The notes below the pieces were generated by a model, which did no database searches, had not been told where the DNA came from, and saw nothing but the letters and a program-made list of their open reading frames with translations. Shown one piece after another: positions 54,782 to 64,000 of a stretch of 64,000 nucleotides of DNA. Both the position numbers and the translations under genes were made by a program. This stretch comes from Sphingobacterium thalpophilum. GTDB lineage: Bacteria > Bacteroidota > Bacteroidia > Sphingobacteriales > Sphingobacteriaceae. Positions within the stretch are counted from its first letter, which is position 1, and each line of letters starts with the position of its first letter. The stretch is from assembly GCA_945868825.1 (NCBI GenBank), contig CAMBMM010000004.1:121279-185278 (forward strand), in the 5' to 3' direction.

Positions 54782-54828
54782 CAGTCCTTTAAAATAGGAT
54801 AAAACAATTTTAAAACAAAAATCAACAA

Positions 54829-55209
54829 ATGCCAACCATTCAACAATTAGTTAGGAAAGGTAGAGTAGCTATGGTGGATAAGAGTAAATCCCCAGCGTTG
54901 GACAGCTGTCCACAGCGAAGAGGTGTGTGTACCCGTGTATACACTACTACCCCTAAAAAACCAAACTCAGCCATGCGTAAAGTAGCTCGTGTGCGTTTAA
55001 CCAACGGAAAAGAAGTAAATGCTTACATCCCAGGAGAAGGCCACAATCTGCAAGAACACTCTATCGTGTTAATTCGCGGTGGACGTGTAAAAGATTTACC
55101 GGGTGTACGTTACCACATTATTCGTGGTGCATTGGATACTTCTGGTGTAGATGGACGTAATCAACGTCGTTCTAAATACGGAACGAAGAAACCTAAAGCT
55201 AAAGCATAA
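54829..55209 (+). CDS. rpsL: 30S ribosomal protein S12
   Basis: Decoding-centre protein of 126 residues. The loops [12 protein letters not shown] and [12 protein letters not shown] carry the Lys residues at the streptomycin-sensitive positions, so no classical resistance substitution is seen. First gene of the rpsL-rpsG-fusA-rpsJ cluster, 15 bases before rpsG. Confidence 0.98.
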   Translation: MPTIQQLVRKGRVAMVDKSKSPALDSCPQRRGVCTRVYTTTPKKPNSAMRKVARVRLTNGKEVNAYIPGEGHNLQEHSIVLIRGGRVKDLPGVRYHIIRGALDTSGVDGRNQRRSKYGTKKPKAKA

Positions 55210-55224
55210 ACGGAGGAAAGAATC

Positions 55225-55692
55225 ATGAGAAAGTCGAAACCAAAAAAACGAATTATCCTGCCTGATCCGAAGTTTAACGACGTAATGGTAACCAGGTTTG
55301 TAAACAATATGATGTATGATGGCAAAAAGTCAATTGCGTATGCAATTTTCTATGATGCTGTTGAATTAGTAGAACAAAAAACTAGCGAAAACGGATTAGA
55401 GTCTTGGAAAAAGGCACTAAACAACGTAATGCCTATGGTAGAAGTTAAATCTCGTCGTGTAGGTGGCGCTAACTTCCAGGTACCAACCGAGGTTCGTCCA
55501 GATCGTAAAATTGCTCTAGGAATGAAATGGTTAATTAATTATTCACGCAAACGTGGCGAAAAAACCATGATGGAAAAATTAGCAGGCGAAATTATTGCTG
55601 CCGCTAAGGGTGAAGGTGCTGCCGTGAAGAAAAAAGAAGACACCCATAAAATGGCTGAAGCCAATAAAGCATTCTCTCACTTTAGATTTTAA
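55225..55692 (+). CDS. rpsG: 30S ribosomal protein S7
   Basis: Primary 16S rRNA head-domain binding protein, 155 residues (normal). Conserved [16 protein letters not shown] at the start, then [15 protein letters not shown] and the C-terminal [15 protein letters not shown]. The gap before it includes GGAGGAAAG about nine bases ahead of the ATG, one of the few clear Shine-Dalgarno sequences in the window. fusA follows 13 bases later. Confidence 0.98.
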   Translation: MRKSKPKKRIILPDPKFNDVMVTRFVNNMMYDGKKSIAYAIFYDAVELVEQKTSENGLESWKKALNNVMPMVEVKSRRVGGANFQVPTEVRPDRKIALGMKWLINYSRKRGEKTMMEKLAGEIIAAAKGEGAAVKKKEDTHKMAEANKAFSHFRF

Positions 55693-55705
55693 TTAGAAAG
55701 ATAAG

Positions 55706-57817
55706 ATGTCAAGAGATTTAAAATTTACCAGAAATATTGGTATCGCCGCACACATTGATGCTGGTAAAACTACAACCACCGAGCGTATTCTTTATTATGC
55801 TGGTGTAAGTCATAAAATTGGTGAAGTGCACGAAGGTGCAGCTACCATGGATTGGATGGCACAAGAGCAGGAGCGTGGTATTACCATTACTTCGGCTGCA
55901 ACAACCGTTGGTTGGAAATATAGAGGTCAAGATTATCATATCAACATTATCGATACACCAGGTCACGTGGATTTTACCGTAGAGGTAAACCGTTCACTGC
56001 GTGTATTAGATGGTTTGGTTTTCTTATTCTCTGCGGTTGATGGTGTTGAACCTCAATCTGAAACCAACTGGCGTTTAGCTAATAACTACAATGTTGCCCG
56101 TATCGGTTTCGTTAACAAAATGGACCGTTCTGGTGCCGACTTTTTAAAAGTAGTAAAGCAAGTTAAAGATATGTTAGGTTCTAACGCCGTGCCTTTGCAG
56201 TTGCCAATTGGTGCTGAAGAAGGATTTAAAGGTGTTATCGATCTCATTAACTTCCGTGGTATTGTTTGGAACGAGCACGATAAAGGGATGACCTTTACCG
56301 AAGTGCCAATTCCAGAAGATATGATTGCTGAAGCAACGGAGTGGAGAGAAAAATTACTAGAATCTGTAGCTGAATACGATGAGAGCTTGATGGAGAAATT
56401 TTTCGATGCTCCAGACACAATTACAGAACGTGAAGTTTTAGACGCTTTACGTCAGGCTGTTTTAGATGCTAAAATTGTTCCTATGGTATGTGGTTCATCT
56501 TTCAAAAACAAAGGTGTACAAACCATGTTAGATTATGTGATGGAATTATTGCCTTCACCAATGGATGTAGAAGGTATTACTGGACATCATCCGGATACTA
56601 TGGCAGAAATTGTTCGTCAGCCATCAGAAAAAGAACCATTTGCAGCATTAGCATTTAAAATTGCAACCGATCCGTTCGTGGGTCGTTTGTGTTTTATACG
56701 TGTTTACTCAGGTAACCTAGAAGCCGGATCGTATGTATATAACATGCGCTCAGGTAATAAAGAACGTATTTCTCGTATTTTCCAAATGCATGCCAACAAG
56801 CAAAATCCAATTCCTAATGTAGGAGCCGGAGATATTGCAGCGGTAGTTGGATTTAAAGATATCAAAACAGGAGATACCCTTTGCGATGAAAAGCACCCAA
56901 TCGTATTAGAATCTATGAATTTCCCTGAACCAGTTATTGGTTTAGCTATCGAGCCTAAAACACAGGCCGATATGGATAAATTAGGTATGGCTTTAGGTAA
57001 ATTATCTGAAGAAGATCCTACATTCCACGTAAAAACAGATGAAGAAACAGGTCAGACTGTAATTTCAGGTATGGGTGAGCTTCACTTAGATATTATCATG
57101 GATCGTTTGAAACGTGAGTTTAAAGTAGAAGTAAACCAGGGAGCTCCACAGGTTTCTTACAAAGAGGCTATTACCGGAACCTCACAACACCGCGAAACGT
57201 ATAAGAAACAAACAGGTGGTCGTGGTAAATTTGCCGATATTCAAGTTATTATTTCACCAATTGATGCCGATTACGAAAAAGGCGGTTTACAGTTTGTAAA
57301 CGAAATTTCGGGTGGTTCTATCCCACGTGAATTTATTCCTTCGGTTGAAAAAGGCTTCGCTGCCGCGATGGTAAACGGTGTTTTAGCTGGATATCCATTA
57401 CAAGGCATGAAAGTTCGTTTAATTGACGGATCTTTTCACGCAGTCGATTCAGATGCGTTATCATTCGAGATTTGTGCCCGTTCTGCTTTCCGCGAAGCAT
57501 TACCAAAATGTAAGCCGGTATTGATGGAGCCAATCATGAAAATTGAGATATTAACGCCTGAAGAAAACATGGGTGACGTAATTGGCGATATGAACCGTCG
57601 TCGTGGCCAGCTTTTAGGTATGGATTCACGTGCAGGCGCACAGGTAATTAAAGCCACCGTGCCGCTTTCTGAAATGTTTGGTTATGTAACTCAGTTACGT
57701 ACCATTACTTCAGGTCGTGCAACCTCAACCATGGAGTTCGATCACTACGAACCAGCTCCTAAAAACGTACAAGATGAGGTAATTGCTAAATCAAAAGGCA
57801 AAACCGCAAACGCATAA
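55706..57817 (+). CDS. fusA: Elongation factor G
   Basis: Translocation GTPase of 703 residues, five-domain layout. The GTPase motifs are intact: [15 protein letters not shown] (G1), [11 protein letters not shown] (G2), DTPGHVDFT (G3), NKMD (G4). Domain IV has [13 protein letters not shown] and the C-terminal [26 protein letters not shown] split over the last 60 residues. One of a kind in this window; located in the str operon. Confidence 0.98.
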   Translation: MSRDLKFTRNIGIAAHIDAGKTTTTERILYYAGVSHKIGEVHEGAATMDWMAQEQERGITITSAATTVGWKYRGQDYHINIIDTPGHVDFTVEVNRSLRVLDGLVFLFSAVDGVEPQSETNWRLANNYNVARIGFVNKMDRSGADFLKVVKQVKDMLGSNAVPLQLPIGAEEGFKGVIDLINFRGIVWNEHDKGMTFTEVPIPEDMIAEATEWREKLLESVAEYDESLMEKFFDAPDTITEREVLDALRQAVLDAKIVPMVCGSSFKNKGVQTMLDYVMELLPSPMDVEGITGHHPDTMAEIVRQPSEKEPFAALAFKIATDPFVGRLCFIRVYSGNLEAGSYVYNMRSGNKERISRIFQMHANKQNPIPNVGAGDIAAVVGFKDIKTGDTLCDEKHPIVLESMNFPEPVIGLAIEPKTQADMDKLGMALGKLSEEDPTFHVKTDEETGQTVISGMGELHLDIIMDRLKREFKVEVNQGAPQVSYKEAITGTSQHRETYKKQTGGRGKFADIQVIISPIDADYEKGGLQFVNEISGGSIPREFIPSVEKGFAAAMVNGVLAGYPLQGMKVRLIDGSFHAVDSDALSFEICARSAFREALPKCKPVLMEPIMKIEILTPEENMGDVIGDMNRRRGQLLGMDSRAGAQVIKATVPLSEMFGYVTQLRTITSGRATSTMEFDHYEPAPKNVQDEVIAKSKGKTANA

Positions 57818-57831
57818 ATAAATAAATTACC

Positions 57832-57863
57832 AACCCTGCTAACTAATAGCTCTTAGTAGGGTT
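57832..57863 (+). promoter_or_regulatory. Hairpin between fusA and rpsJ
   Basis: AACCCTGCTAA/TTAGTAGGGTT, 11-base stem with one G-U pair and a ten-base loop, ending 16 bases before rpsJ. There is no T-run, so a processing or translation-control element is more likely than a terminator. Confidence 0.6.
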
Positions 57864-57878
57864 TAAAACAAAAATAAC

Positions 57879-58184
57879 ATGAGCCAAAGAATCAGAATTA
57901 AATTGAAATCGTACGATTACAACTTGGTTGATAAATCAGCCGAAAAAATCGTAAAAACAGTAAAACCTACGGGTGCTGTGGTAAGTGGACCCATTCCATT
58001 GCCAACTGAGAAAAGAATTTTCACCGTGTTACGTTCACCACACGTAAACAAAAAAGCACGTGAGCAGTTCCAATTATGCGCTTACAAACGTTTGTTAGAT
58101 ATTTATAGCTCTAACTCTAAAACGGTTGACGCCTTAATGAAATTAGAATTGCCCTCAGGTGTTGAAGTAGAAATCAAAGTCTGA
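57879..58184 (+). CDS. rpsJ: 30S ribosomal protein S10
   Basis: 101 residues; also the NusE transcription antitermination factor in other bacteria. Conserved [15 protein letters not shown], then [28 protein letters not shown] and [11 protein letters not shown]. It follows fusA after 61 bases and a hairpin. The rest of the S10 cluster is not attached here: a terminator and the giant surface gene follow. Confidence 0.98.
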   Translation: MSQRIRIKLKSYDYNLVDKSAEKIVKTVKPTGAVVSGPIPLPTEKRIFTVLRSPHVNKKAREQFQLCAYKRLLDIYSSNSKTVDALMKLELPSGVEVEIKV

Positions 58185-58200
58185 TAAATTGGGTTAACCC

Positions 58201-58240
58201 AATAATAAAAGCCATCCCAAACGGGTGGCTTTTATTATTT
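58201..58240 (+). terminator. Terminator of the str operon
   Basis: AATAATAAAAGCCA/TGGCTTTTATTATT stem enclosing CCC/GGG pairs with one bulge, T-rich right arm. Confidence 0.88.
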
Positions 58241-58259
58241 AGCGCCTATTCTTAGGACA

Positions 58260-58439
58260 TCAAATTCGTGAAATCACACAATTCACACTTTTTTAATCTC
58301 TTTATAAGTATTATTATGTATAACTTTAAGTTATTTAGTTTCTGTCTTATTTGTCCATTACCCCTAAAATAGCTGTTTTAGATGTATCTACTTAGATGAG
58401 TAGATGTTATGCTTAACTAAGTAAGCCCCAATCTACCTA
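58260..58439 (+). promoter_or_regulatory. Upstream region of the giant surface-protein gene
   Basis: AT-rich 180 bases with no full promoter match. The nearest -7 candidate is TAACTTTA at about 58322-58329. Three small hairpins lie in the presumed leader: CTAAAA/TTTTAG (58367-58384), CTAC/GTAG just after, and GCTTA/TAAGC (58411-58426). The start codon has no Shine-Dalgarno sequence. Confidence 0.4.
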
Positions 58440-61400
58440 ATGAAAAAACTCTATTTTGCTCTTTTAGTACTTTTGTCGGTATGTACCGCAAATTCGGCTT
58501 TTGGGCAGAGTATAAGTATTAATTATTTTGATAGTGTGGCAAAATATGCACCGGGTTCTGGGGTTTCCGTGCAGTTGAATATTACAGGTGCTTTTGATCG
58601 GCTTAATAATCAGTTTATCCTACAACTATCTGATTCAAATGGTAATTTTACCGTTGCCGATACCAAAAACCTGACTTTTGTTCAAGATTTTTATACGCCA
58701 AATATTTCAGGTGTAATCCCTTCAGGACTCCCTGATGGTACGGGATATCGTCTTAGAGTAGTAAGTACTTTACCTACCCTCACTTCGGTGGTAAGTAATC
58801 CTTTTGAAATAGTTGCGACACCCAACTCTGGTGTGCCAGCAATTTCATTTCCGGGTCAAACATTTAATATTAACTGTTTGGATAAAAACTTTTTTGGTTT
58901 TTTAAATAATAGTACATCTGCTAAAACGGCCACAATTTACTCCTCTATTACAGATTATGATTACACTAATTATACCTATTTTATTACCTTATTTAGTTTT
59001 TATCCAACCTTTCAGAGTCAAAATTTAATTGACGATATAGGAGCGTTTAATATCCCAAGCGATTTACCAGTAGGGAATTATTCAATTGAAATAAAGAGAA
59101 CCCATAAAACGACAGGCGTAACGAGTGTGAACACCTATAATTTTTTATTCAATACTGGTAATACTTCTTTAGGCAATACTAGTTCGGAGAATATTTGTAC
59201 AACCAATGTATTCAATATTAACGTTGACTTAGACAATATTAGAACAAATTATCCAGGTTCGTTTTATACATTTGATTTTGGAGACGGCACCCCAGTTATT
59301 TATAGAACCCATGCCGAATTAATGGCAAATCCTACCCTTCAGCACCAATACAATATTGCCACCTGTGATGCTAGTGCTAGCTTAAATAATGGAGGTTATT
59401 ATCAAGTTTCAACTTTCCTGTGGAATAAAGGTATAGGTACAGTAAATAATACTAACCCAAATTTGTGTTCTGTATTTAGTCAAAATGGTAATGGAAAATC
59501 CGCTAAGGTGAGAGTGAGTACGCAACCTATTGCAAATTTCAATGGTCCAATTTCTATTTGTAAGAGTAGTGGCGCCACCTTTATCAACACCACTCTTGGG
59601 GGTAAATGGAGTGCTAATGGGGTATCCTGTAACACATCTTTTAATGTAATCTGGTTGTGGAAAAGACCCGGTTCTGTAGATTTTACGCTTATACCCCCGT
59701 CTTTTTATGCCAACACAAATAAAGATTTAGTTATTCCTTCTGGTATATTAACTACTGAAGGCATTATGTATATTAAACTGCAGGCTAATAACCCTGATGG
59801 CTGTATTGATGCTACCGAGAAAACTATGGCTGTTTGCATTGAAAATCCTGCAGTTCCTTCTTTCGATTTTATATATGGTTTACAAACCTTACCCAATAAT
59901 TCCACACTTTGTATCAATACAACCCCTGCTCCAACTGTTATTCTAAAAAATAAGTCGAATACTTTGGTGCCGCCTAGTCCTTGTTCGAGTGCTACCTATC
60001 TTTGGACAATTACACCTTCCACAGGTGCAACGCTTAGTAACCCAACTGCTGTAGATCCTACCTTAACGTTTAGTATTGCCGGTACCTATAATGTTCGCTT
60101 GAGAGTAACCAATAGCTGTGGTGCTGTAGATACTACAAAAACCATTACCGTCGTCGGCCCACCCTCCATCACCAATTACAGCGGCTCGGTTTCCTATTGC
60201 GATACCATACCTAAACAACTTGATTTCGCCCCGACCTACAACGCTAATTTTGCTAAAGCTGCCGATTTAACGTATACCTGGACGGTGACTGGAACCGGAA
60301 TTACCAGCGCCGATTATGAGTATACCGGTGGTACCACGGCTAGCTCTGCCAATCCGAAGATTATATTTAAAAAGTACGGTACCTATGCCGTTAAAGTAGT
60401 ATTTACAAATGGCTGTGGTTCAGCTGAGGCAACTAAAACATTTATTTTCAATCAGCCCCTTCAGGCTAGTATTACAGCCAATACTAGTGCTACAGATATT
60501 ACTGTTTGTCCGAGTACGCCTATTAACCTCAATGCCCTCATTAATGGGCCTCCAGGTTATACGTATGTTTGGACAAAAACTGGCGGTTCCGGAAGTCTGA
60601 GTGCTAATAATGTATTAAATCCGGTATATACCCCTTCATTAGCTGATAATGGTCAGCAGATTACTTTTACCCTTACTGTTACCTATCCGGGTACAGTTCC
60701 TTCGCCTTGTACTTCCCCATTAATTAAAACTATTAAAGTAACCTATGTGGCCAATAATACGGCGGCAAATACAGCCCTAGCCCGCTGTTCGGGCACCGCT
60801 GTAGGTTTTACGCCGGTTTCTACTGTTACCGGAAGTCAATTTACTTGGACAATTAAATCAATAGGCCCTAACATTACAGGAGCCAATGCTTCGGCAATAT
60901 TTGGCCCTGGCCCTATTAACGATGTATTGGTGAACAACGGTACAGCTATTGAAACTGTTGTATACGAAATTAGTGCTAAAAGTGCGGGTGGTTGTGTTGG
61001 AACCCCCTTCACCTTAACCGTTACCGTGTATCCGCCTATTACTGGTAATGTTATTTCAGCGAATCAAACTATTTGTACCAATCAAACTCCAACAGCACTC
61101 GGCCAAGATCCGTCTAATACCCTTAGTGGTGGAAATTTAAGCACTTATCTATATGCATGGGAGCAAAAAGTAGGCGCTGGTCCATGGACGATTATTTCCG
61201 GTGCTACCAGTGCTGAATATCAGCCAGGTGCATTAACCAATACTACGTTATATAAACGTACCGTGTGGTCGCCTAATGCGCAAAGTTGTGTAAATGTGAG
61301 TAATGAAATTACGATAACCGTAAATCCTTTGCCAAGCGTTACGTTGGGTGCAGTTACGGCGATATGTAATTCAGAAACAAGCTTTTTATTACCCTACTCT

Positions 61401-64000
61401 GCTGCACAAAACACGCCAACAAAATATTCTATTTCTGTGGGTACACCCGCTATGCCTGGTTTTGTACCTGTTGTAGACTCAGATTTAGGGACATCTCCTT
61501 TAAGCATTAGTATTCCTTCGGGCCTGGCTCAAAACAATTATGTTTTTGTGTTTACCGTAAAAAATGCCAATGGGTGTGTTTCATCTAGTCAAACCTTTAC
61601 TGTTCCTATCAAATCGCCTCCCACAACTGCAATTGCCGGTTCGGTAGATACACTAATCAATTGTAATAATGGTTCATTTAACATGTCTGCTAATTTACCC
61701 ACCATTGGTGCTGGTTTATGGAGCATTGTGGGAGCTGCAAATGGAGCAACTATTACCAGCCCAACTAGCCGAACCACCACTATTACTGGGTTACAAGCTG
61801 GCACATCAGTCCGTTTGAGATGGACCATCAGCAATGCTCCCTGTAGCCCTTCTGAAGATGATATTGTCTTAGTTAATGAGGCCCCAACCACAGTTGCCCT
61901 TGCGGGAGCAAGTTTAAGAAATTGCGATTCGGGCACCTTTACTTTAGGAGCAAATACACCAGCAGCTAATGAAGTTGGAACTTGGACTATCGTGGGTGTG
62001 GCAAATGGAGCCATCATAACCAATCCGAATAGCCCGAATAGTACCTTAACCGGTTTGCAATCAGGTAAGAGTGTTACCTTGAAATGGACCATTACCAATA
62101 AGGCTTGCTTTAGCATTGCGACTACGTCCATTTCTAACTTAAGCCCAATTACTGCTAATACCATTTCATTTAGCAACCCTAATCCTTGTGCTGGCCAGCA
62201 AATTACTATAGTAGGTAGTACGCCAGTTGGGGGTGATGTAGCTACGCTTTTCCCATCAAACTTTAATTATTCTTGGGAGATTAAAAACTCATTAGGCGGT
62301 TGGGATCCACTACCCAACATTACCAAAGATTTATCTAACTATATTACAAGTACTACTTTTACAGTTCGACGCAAAGTAACTTCCTACGAATGTACGAGTA
62401 CTAGCAATGAGCTTACTATTACTGTTTTACCACTTGCAAGTAATACCATAAGTGATGCACAAACCATTTGCTATAATACTGTACCTGCTGAATTAACTGG
62501 CAATATGCCAAGTGGTGGAAGTGGAAGCTATACTTTTCAATGGCAAAGTTCATCTGATAATATCACGTTTACGAATATTGCATTAGCAACGAGTCAAAAT
62601 TACCAACCCTTGGCACTTACCAGTACTACCTATTTCCGACGTTTGGTGAGTAGCGGTACTTGCTTAATTAACTCCACATCGGTACAAATTACGGTAAATC
62701 CGAAACCTGTAATGACCACCATTACCGATAAGACATTCTGTAATAATGCATCGGTAAGTCCAATTAGTTTTGCAAGTAACCCAGGAACCAACACAACGTA
62801 TGCTTGGACAAATGATAATACAGCTATTGGTTTGAGTGCCAGTGGCTCTGGAGCCACTCCTTTATTCACGTCTAGTAATTCAGTAAAGGAACCCATTTTT
62901 GGAACAATATCGGTAACTCCAACCTATACAGTTCTTACTAGCATTAGTGCCTATTGTGAAGGTACTCCAACAAGTTTTAAATTGTATGTATTGCCAACTA
63001 TTAGTGCAAATGTTATTGCAGACCAAACGGTATGTACGGGTTCAACAATTTCTGCATTCACACCGAGTACCGATGCTACTACTTATTCGGGTTCGAGTAT
63101 TAAATTCAAATGGACGGTGGCCGGCAGTGGAATAAATTTGTTAAGCAACTCAACGCCACAACTCCAAGTATCGGCTTTTACTGCAACCAATACTGGTACC
63201 TCCGATTTACAAGCAATTATAACCGTAACACCTGTATATAATTTCAATGGAGCTGCATGTGATGGTATTCCAATGAGTTATAAAATTACCGTTAAGCCTA
63301 ATCCATCAGTAGCTGCAGCAGGAGCTGATGCTAAAATTTGTGGGGTTACAGAATATACGCTTGTGGCTACTTCTCCTATTGTTGGTACCGGAGTATGGAC
63401 CCAAACCTTAGGTCCAGCAGCTAATTTTACCAATCCGAACCAATATAACACGAAGGTAACTGGGCTTCAAGCAGGTACTCGTTACGAGTTTCAGTGGACA
63501 GTGACCAATGCACCATGCGCAAGTTCCACCAATGATAAAGTAATTGTTGACGTGCTATCGCCAATAATCAATACTATCAAAGTTGATAAAGCAATTATTT
63601 GTTTAGGAGAAAGTATAGTTCTTTCATCGGATGTGTTGAGCGGTGGAGATGTTCCAGGACCTGTTAGTGCATCTTACGCCTACATTTGGGAAACTTCTCC
63701 CAATGGTATCAATAACTGGCAGGTAGTTTTGGGTTCGGCGGCTAGCTTAACTTTAAGTCCGGTATCAAATATTTACGTGCGTCGTAAGGTAAGTAGTTAT
63801 AATTTATGCGAAGAGACATCTCAGGCTATTGCAATTACAGTGAATCCAGGTACACCTCCAGCCATAGCCGGCTCCGATCAAAAACTATGTAACCTTACCT
63901 CGGCTACTTTAGCAGCCACCAATAATTTAGGTAGCACTTTTGCAGGCCGTGGCAAATGGACTGATGTTACGGTTGGTGGTACTGTACCTGCATTGGTATT
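58440..64000 (+). CDS. Giant secreted PKD/Ig-like repeat protein (partial, cut at the window end)
   Basis: Open frame without stop for 1,853 codons from the ATG at 58440. It is missed when only closed ORFs are listed. Signal peptide 1-23 (SAFGQ). A PKD-like DFGDGTP lies at 279-285. From about residue 500 two module types recur, each with a conserved Cys near its start. One opens with AG-D---C and ends W-I-N-PC (about 1060-1145, 1148-1230, 1624-1704 and from 1806). The other has TIC, YxxxWE/WQ, YxP, TxYxRR and ends ITVNP (about 870-960, 1338-1420). Typical of Bacteroidota type IX-secreted surface adhesins; the C-terminal sorting domain lies beyond the window. Ser/Thr/Asn-rich. Confidence 0.9.
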   Translation, partial: MKKLYFALLVLLSVCTANSAFGQSISINYFDSVAKYAPGSGVSVQLNITGAFDRLNNQFILQLSDSNGNFTVADTKNLTFVQDFYTPNISGVIPSGLPDGTGYRLRVVSTLPTLTSVVSNPFEIVATPNSGVPAISFPGQTFNINCLDKNFFGFLNNSTSAKTATIYSSITDYDYTNYTYFITLFSFYPTFQSQNLIDDIGAFNIPSDLPVGNYSIEIKRTHKTTGVTSVNTYNFLFNTGNTSLGNTSSENICTTNVFNINVDLDNIRTNYPGSFYTFDFGDGTPVIYRTHAELMANPTLQHQYNIATCDASASLNNGGYYQVSTFLWNKGIGTVNNTNPNLCSVFSQNGNGKSAKVRVSTQPIANFNGPISICKSSGATFINTTLGGKWSANGVSCNTSFNVIWLWKRPGSVDFTLIPPSFYANTNKDLVIPSGILTTEGIMYIKLQANNPDGCIDATEKTMAVCIENPAVPSFDFIYGLQTLPNNSTLCINTTPAPTVILKNKSNTLVPPSPCSSATYLWTITPSTGATLSNPTAVDPTLTFSIAGTYNVRLRVTNSCGAVDTTKTITVVGPPSITNYSGSVSYCDTIPKQLDFAPTYNANFAKAADLTYTWTVTGTGITSADYEYTGGTTASSANPKIIFKKYGTYAVKVVFTNGCGSAEATKTFIFNQPLQASITANTSATDITVCPSTPINLNALINGPPGYTYVWTKTGGSGSLSANNVLNPVYTPSLADNGQQITFTLTVTYPGTVPSPCTSPLIKTIKVTYVANNTAANTALARCSGTAVGFTPVSTVTGSQFTWTIKSIGPNITGANASAIFGPGPINDVLVNNGTAIETVVYEISAKSAGGCVGTPFTLTVTVYPPITGNVISANQTICTNQTPTALGQDPSNTLSGGNLSTYLYAWEQKVGAGPWTIISGATSAEYQPGALTNTTLYKRTVWSPNAQSCVNVSNEITITVNPLPSVTLGAVTAICNSETSFLLPYSAAQNTPTKYSISVGTPAMPGFVPVVDSDLGTSPLSISIPSGLAQNNYVFVFTVKNANGCVSSSQTFTVPIKSPPTTAIAGSVDTLINCNNGSFNMSANLPTIGAGLWSIVGAANGATITSPTSRTTTITGLQAGTSVRLRWTISNAPCSPSEDDIVLVNEAPTTVALAGASLRNCDSGTFTLGANTPAANEVGTWTIVGVANGAIITNPNSPNSTLTGLQSGKSVTLKWTITNKACFSIATTSISNLSPITANTISFSNPNPCAGQQITIVGSTPVGGDVATLFPSNFNYSWEIKNSLGGWDPLPNITKDLSNYITSTTFTVRRKVTSYECTSTSNELTITVLPLASNTISDAQTICYNTVPAELTGNMPSGGSGSYTFQWQSSSDNITFTNIALATSQNYQPLALTSTTYFRRLVSSGTCLINSTSVQITVNPKPVMTTITDKTFCNNASVSPISFASNPGTNTTYAWTNDNTAIGLSASGSGATPLFTSSNSVKEPIFGTISVTPTYTVLTSISAYCEGTPTSFKLYVLPTISANVIADQTVCTGSTISAFTPSTDATTYSGSSIKFKWTVAGSGINLLSNSTPQLQVSAFTATNTGTSDLQAIITVTPVYNFNGAACDGIPMSYKITVKPNPSVAAAGADAKICGVTEYTLVATSPIVGTGVWTQTLGPAANFTNPNQYNTKVTGLQAGTRYEFQWTVTNAPCASSTNDKVIVDVLSPIINTIKVDKAIICLGESIVLSSDVLSGGDVPGPVSASYAYIWETSPNGINNWQVVLGSAASLTLSPVSNIYVRRKVSSYNLCEETSQAIAITVNPGTPPAIAGSDQKLCNLTSATLAATNNLGSTFAGRGKWTDVTVGGTVPALV

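Noticed and set aside
60409..60600. Forward ORFs inside the giant gene (also 62947-63135)
   Set aside because: They are in another frame of an unbroken main reading frame that starts at 58440; I followed the main frame to the window end and found no stop.
61589..62176. 195-residue minus-strand ORF
   Set aside because: Antisense to the giant surface gene; its regular Val/Leu/Pro pattern is a shadow of repeated Ser/Thr/Asn codons.

Overview
The window looks like a chromosomal segment of a Bacteroidota bacterium, most probably Sphingobacteriales (Pedobacter/Solitalea-like). Evidence: AT-rich codon use; start codons mostly without Shine-Dalgarno sequences; promoters of the TTG-N19/20-TAnnTTTG type; family-typical genes (DUF2723 membrane protein, M1 peptidases, tRNA-Gln-prs-rplY-pth block, fused CrtYcd-like lycopene cyclase, CTC-type L25); and a giant PKD/Ig-like surface protein. 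The genus is inference.

Layout. 1-3.1 kb: three nucleotide-sugar enzymes (UDP-glucuronate decarboxylase, GalE, RfbB). 3.1-6.0 kb: flavin-reductase-like protein and an atypical SDR, divergent from a DUF2256 mini-protein plus cryptochrome DASH. 6.2-14.4 kb: 2-oxoglutarate dehydrogenase E1 and E2, an outer-membrane barrel, an M1 peptidase and the E3 component LpdA. 14.4-19.7 kb: carotenoid genes (crtZ, crtI, crtB, a lycopene cyclase), with murB, an unknown secreted protein and a cytochrome-b5-like protein among them; together they would make zeaxanthin-type xanthophyll from geranylgeranyl diphosphate. 19.7-20.6 kb: a PfkB kinase.

20.7-31.1 kb is accessory in character. It starts at tRNA-Asn and carries mostly small, single, poorly known genes (DUF3703, NTF2-like lipoproteins, SOUL, DUF4389, HxlR, membrane proteins, a glycosyltransferase pair) plus katG. 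Its first 3.7 kb contain a dispersed ~45-85 bp repeat (five copies), usually followed by an intrinsic terminator. The terminator of tRNA-Asn is itself duplicated there.

31.1-37.4 kb: TrpB2 behind a Trp-rich leader peptide and hairpins, a choice-of-anchor-I lipoprotein, two small unknowns, and the agmatine-to-putrescine pair aguB-aguA. 37.4-41.5 kb: an aspartylglucosaminidase-CutC-beta-mannosidase operon. 41.5-49.4 kb: PAP2 phosphatase, ferritin-like/VIT1 iron protein, a SIMPL operon with an overlooked 45-codon gene, accA and a DUF2723 protein. 49.5-58.2 kb: housekeeping (tRNA-Gln, prs, rplY, pth, ArsC-like, a second M1 peptidase, rpsL-rpsG-fusA-rpsJ). 58.4 kb to the end: the 5' part of a giant secreted repeat protein, open for at least 1,853 codons and cut by the window edge.

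No rRNA, CRISPR array, insertion sequence or recombinase was seen. The best leads for something undescribed are the repeat/terminator array next to tRNA-Asn, the CutC glycan operon, the b5-like and unknown partners in the carotenoid cluster, the trp leader, and the small genes below the usual ORF cut-off.
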